A stretch of DNA of 64,000 nt from Alisma plantago-aquatica (lineage: Eukaryota; Streptophyta; Magnoliopsida; Alismatales; Alismataceae): positions 1,345,723,050-1,345,787,049 of the forward strand of contig OY856411.1 in assembly GCA_963693085.1 (NCBI GenBank), in the 5' to 3' direction. Below, in pieces: positions 60,006 to 64,000 of the stretch (positions are counted from its first letter, which is position 1; the number at the start of each line of letters is the position of its first letter). A program made the position numbers and the translations under genes. Below the pieces are notes generated by a model, which saw only the letters and a list, made by a program, of their open reading frames with translations, had not been told where the DNA came from and made no database searches.

Positions 60006-60878
60006 GGTGGACCCTTTAGGGTTTTGGGAGGGTGACGAGGAAGAAAAGGCACGGGCTTCTAGTTTGGGTTTGCTCCCATTTTGGGAAACAAGGTAGGGAA
60101 AGGCTTATGGAAAAGTATGGTTCCCCTTCCTCATATATCCATGAGAGAGACGCAATTGAATATCAAAATTCTTTAAAAGAAGGTTATTAATCACATTAAG
60201 CTCCGATAATACTCTTTTCAATAATCTCCCTCCACATTTCCTTTATCTTTTCTCTTTCTTAGTGTACAAGGATGATGTCATATATGGGAAGGCACTTTGA
60301 TACTATGATATCCTATAAACACTCCATAACCATTAAAATACACTTCAACTATTACCACAAAAAGGCAAGGCATGGTTCTAGGGAAGGATTGAATATGTTC
60401 CTCCTTTATTCTTAAATAAAAACTTCTCTAGTTATTTATTTCATAAACCTCAATGTTACTAGAAGGAACGCTACACTTCCCCATAAATCATATATTTCCA
60501 ACTTATATTTGGCCCTTGAGATTTATTGGAAAACTATCTCTCTCTAATATATTCATTAAATCAATTATAGGAACTCATTAATATTATCCCAAACATGTGT
60601 TACCAAACTGGCTAGATAATTACTCTTTTATTTATATGAAACACCATGTATCTTATTTACCTTTGAATACTTAACACTTATTTTATTTATCATATCAAAA
60701 GGTCATTATTATTTATTCATGTATGAATTCCTTCTATTTATTTATCTTGTGCCACAAGAACCCATGCCACAAAGGCGATTAACATTATTATTCCACCAAT
60801 AATTCCATTGGGGAATTTACAAATCAATCCATGGCTTATTATTATATATTTCAATTTTACCAAAATTGAGAAATTACA
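57861..60878 (-). repeat. G3 3' LTR (3018 bp)
   Basis: Plus-strand ends TGTAATGACCTCA (compare G1 TGTAATGACCCCA and the G2 end TGAGGTCGTTACA) and CAAAATTGAGAAATTACA. Blocks shared with the G2 LTR in inverse order include GTGATACTCATAGTGGCATTA (58321 here; TAATGCCACTATGAGTATCAC near 34341). GC-richer at 59190-59930, as in the G1 LTR. Confidence 0.85.
59934..60001. repeat. (TC)n-(TA)n microsatellite
   Basis: CT repeats passing into TA repeats. It lies about 900 bp into the LTR in sense, where G1 has its TATA box, so the repeat may lie over the promoter. Confidence 0.9.
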
Positions 60879-60907
60879 TTCACCCTCCTTTAAAGGAATT
60901 TTGTCCA
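60879..60907 (-). other. G3 polypurine tract
   Basis: Minus strand TTTAAAGGAGGGTGAA directly before TGTAATTTCTC, preceded by GGACAAAATTCC. The same arrangement stands before the G2 LTR. Confidence 0.75.
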
Positions 60908-62479
60908 CGAAATTCAACCCTAGAAAGGTTAAAGTGAATTAGAACTCATCTTAGTTTCAAAACTCAGGATTATCAACCATACTTAGATAACTTTATTATC
61001 TTTTATTAATATATAATTTCCTCATATTATGACTAATATTGATACCTAAAATCAATTCACTATATTTCCACATCCTTAGTATTTATATGCTATAATCCCT
61101 TGGTAATTAAATTTTCATATGTGATTACAATATCACTTGGTGACTACCTTTTTACCTAGGTTTCCAACCTATTGTTAGTTTATTACACATAGGGGTGAGG
61201 TCACACCTCAAATTTGGATCATGTCATTAAGTTCAACTTTAGGTATTCATTCTCACATGCCAAATTTTGACCATAACATGTGCCTACCCCAATCTCTATA
61301 ACTCATAATGGGATGAAATAAGCATTTGTTTGTAGTCCAAAAATAAAGTTCATCCCATTCTAAGAGCAAAGATAGTGTACACACCCAGTATCCTAACATT
61401 TCACATTTTAGATTAAATTATCATTAACCATAATCCAAACCATGACTACCTTTCTCATGATATTCTTATATTTGATGAAGTCAAGTGCCTTCTCACTCTT
61501 AAGTTTGTGCACAACTTCTTCTAAGTTTTCATTATTACATGACTTCTTTATAACTTTTATATTCACTCCTCATGTATTATGAGCCTTAGCCACTTCCTTG
61601 AGGTCTCTAGGGGTACATGTACTATTTGAGTGATTTCATTCTTATGCATCTAGGGAGTTCCTATAACATTCACCCATTGGCCACAAACATCATGAAGGTG
61701 GCCAGACTCTTGAGACATGGGCCTTGGGCAAACATAGTTTTTACCTATCGACCAGATGGTCATGTGCATTTAGGGAATAATCAACTCCTAACACCATCGG
61801 TCCTATGTACCTGTAATACTCCCTACTTGACCTTAGGATTGACTTAGGGATCTACCCTTCCCAAGGGTTTACTGAAAGCACATTATTTTCATATGCAGTT
61901 CTTTAAATTGGATTTCCTCCATCTCTTATGATGCTCATTATTCATTTTTTGTCCCTTAATTGGACTCGTCACAACTTTCTCATCCAGACTCATTTTCATA
62001 CTGTTAGCCACTTCCATAGTGACTTTTCCTCATGTTCCTCGGAGATGGCATACTTGGGTTCAAAGAATCATACTCAATATATGTGTTTTCAATTATTTAC
62101 ACTTTAGGTGACAGTTAAGGTTACTTCAATCTTTAAATTGATTTAGTTGACTTGCCTCTCTAGGGAAGGTCCTAACCTAGGGTGCCCTCTTGGCTCGTAC
62201 GAGGAGGTTAGGCCCTTGATCCACAAACTTTCCATATAGGTATAGAGTTTGACCATAGGTCCTTTCCCACTCTTGGGTTGACCCACCCGAGGTCGGGACA
62301 CTAACCCTAAAAGTTTTATATTTTCATCTTTATGCATTGTTTTTATTATAACTTCTCAACTTAATCTTGGTGATACACTCCCTCTCTGGACTACTCATTT
62401 AGATAACCCTCTCATTCAATTTTAGTCCCTATAGTGTACTTCTCATAACCTCATGTTCCTTTGCTAAGTTGTTATGGCC

Positions 62480-62600
62480 TTCCTTTCCTGGCTAAGCCTC
62501 ACAATGGTCATCCTATCCTAGCTTGGCCTCATAATGACCATCCTATCATGGCTTGGTCTTATTGATGATCATCCTATCCCATCTTGATCATTCATCACCA
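62480..62600. repeat. Tandem repeat, about 31 bp
   Basis: Three to four imperfect units of CATCCTATC(C/A)TAGCTTGG plus CTCATAATGAC. I see no counterpart array in G2, so it expanded in G3 only. Confidence 0.75.
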
Positions 62601-62664
62601 TAGTGACATTTCTTACATACTACATGTATCACATAAATCCATCAGAGATAGTCGAGCAAGTTAT

Positions 62665-62789
<125 letters not shown>

Positions 62790-63182
62790 AACCTAAATCA
62801 GCGCTTCTTATTTCAACCTCACTACCATTGCCCTCTTTTCTCAATGGTGTTCCCTCTCTTTACGGGGAACCTTCTCTTAAGGTTTGATCCCTACAGTGGA
62901 CATCACTCATCCCCTTGCGATGATTCCATTCACCCCATGCTCTCTCTTTAACTCACCAAAGATTGATACAGGGTTTGAGCAAGTAACATTGATAACATTT
63001 GTTATTCATATGTTGTATATGTTTCTAAAAACATTTATTATTAATGCCTTGTTTCACATGCACATGCACATGGGAAAATGAGTCACCTAACTCATTTTTT
63101 AGTAGCAATAATATGTTGAACATACATTTTATATTATAACTTATCAACCTTTATTTGTCCAATCTATGTGGTATACCCACAT

Positions 63183-63458
63183 GACTGACTTGCTGGGAGT
63201 ATTTCAATGATCTACCAACTCTCTAGGGGCGATTTCTAATCATACTCACTCAACGGGGGTGTCATACATATTCTCTGGAGGTAATTTCAATAATATACCC
63301 ACTCACTGGGGGTAGTTTCAATTGCATACCACTCACTGGGGGTACTTCCACATACACACTCAGTGGGGGTAGTCTCAATGGCTTACCCACTCACTAGGGG
63401 TAACATACCCACTCACTGAGGGTATTTTCCATAGAATACCCACTCATTTGGGGTATTC
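63183..63458. repeat. Minisatellite in the G3 internal region
   Basis: About nine imperfect units of CCCACTCACTGGGGGTA with TTTCAAT-type spacers, complementary in orientation to the G2 array at 35727-35912. Units again carry a short inverted repeat (TACCC ... GGGTA). Confidence 0.88.
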
Positions 63459-64000
63459 TTTATTCCTCCTTTTCTCCAACATTTGTATTTGGGCGATGAG
63501 CAAGTTATATTTATATATTCATTTTTATGTATAATTATTGGTTATGTTTCTCAAATATTTTCATTCATAACATGCATGAGTTTCTCCATACTCATACATA
63601 GGATGATGGGTCACGTAAATCCAATTATATTTTTCTTCATTCTCACTACTCTCTCCCTAATTTAGGGTTTGTATGGGTTGTGTTTCCATTCTACCCATTC
63701 TACTCCCATTTCCCGTGATCAGAGTTTAAGGTTCATATTGGGGACTACATAATCTAAACCCTACATCTTAGGGTTTCTATGTCCCTTATCCCACTAGCGT
63801 TTCCTAACCAATCCTAGCTCCATCTAGGATTTACCCTTGCAACTCATAAAACCAATTTTATTTTCTTTATCATTATCTCCATATTACATATAGATTATTA
63901 TTTCCACATTATATGCACATTATTTCCACATTACATGTACATTGATTGGTGGAGGATACCCTTAATCCTACTTCTTCTGAAAAACCCTAAGTTCATATGA

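Overview
The window is transposon-packed nuclear DNA of a flowering plant. Every coding trace I can assign belongs to a plant transposable element: a CACTA transposase and an Ulp1-type protease, Ty1/copia and Ty3/gypsy gag-pol, L1-type LINE ORF2, tRNA-derived SINEs and a Tourist/Harbinger-like MITE. I find no convincing cellular gene, rRNA, functional tRNA, CRISPR array or bacterial operon. Nearly all reading frames are broken by stops and frameshifts. I cannot name the species.

Layout. (1) 1-3514: 3' half of a CACTA DNA transposon (+), with TNP2 transposase remnants, a multi-exon Ulp1-like protease and a subterminal-repeat tail ending in ...CTAGTG. (2) 3725-28400: a long-LTR copia element on the minus strand (here C1-A). 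Its 5' LTR is split by a nested stack: a short-LTR copia (D, +, 11584-27766) containing a long-LTR gypsy (G1, -, 16361-26440) and a minus-strand LINE fragment (26441-27747). (3) 28401-30573: 3' part of a chromodomain gypsy (G4, -). (4) 30574-37765: pieces of a non-coding gypsy-like element (G2, +) arranged as internal 3' end, LTR, PBS and internal 5' part. (5) 37766-43150: an L1-type LINE (+) with a 1009-bp MITE inserted in its RT region. (6) 43150-44062: a gypsy LTR fragment. (7) 44063-51192: a second member of the long-LTR copia family (C1-B, -), with the best-preserved gag and a SINE between mirrored microsatellites. (8) 51390 to about 54830: a further long LTR with a 28-bp minisatellite. 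(9) 55669-56312: a short-LTR copia start (E, +), cut by a third C1 LTR (56313-57860, +), which is in turn cut by the gypsy-like element G3 (57861 to window end, -).

How the parts relate. C1-A, C1-B and the 56313 LTR belong to one copia family with LTRs of about 2.1 kb and an unusually long untranslated leader between PBS and gag. G1, G2 and G3 belong to one gypsy-like family with 3.0-3.6 kb LTRs. G2 and G3 have about 3 kb of internal sequence with PBS, PPT and a minisatellite but no recognisable gag-pol, as in LARD-type non-autonomous elements. G1 keeps a chromodomain remnant. The nesting gives a relative order: C1-A, then D, then the LINE, then G1, then a deletion; separately E, then the C1 LTR, then G3.

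All homology calls come from reading translations and comparing repeats by eye. Percent identities and exact edges need alignment.
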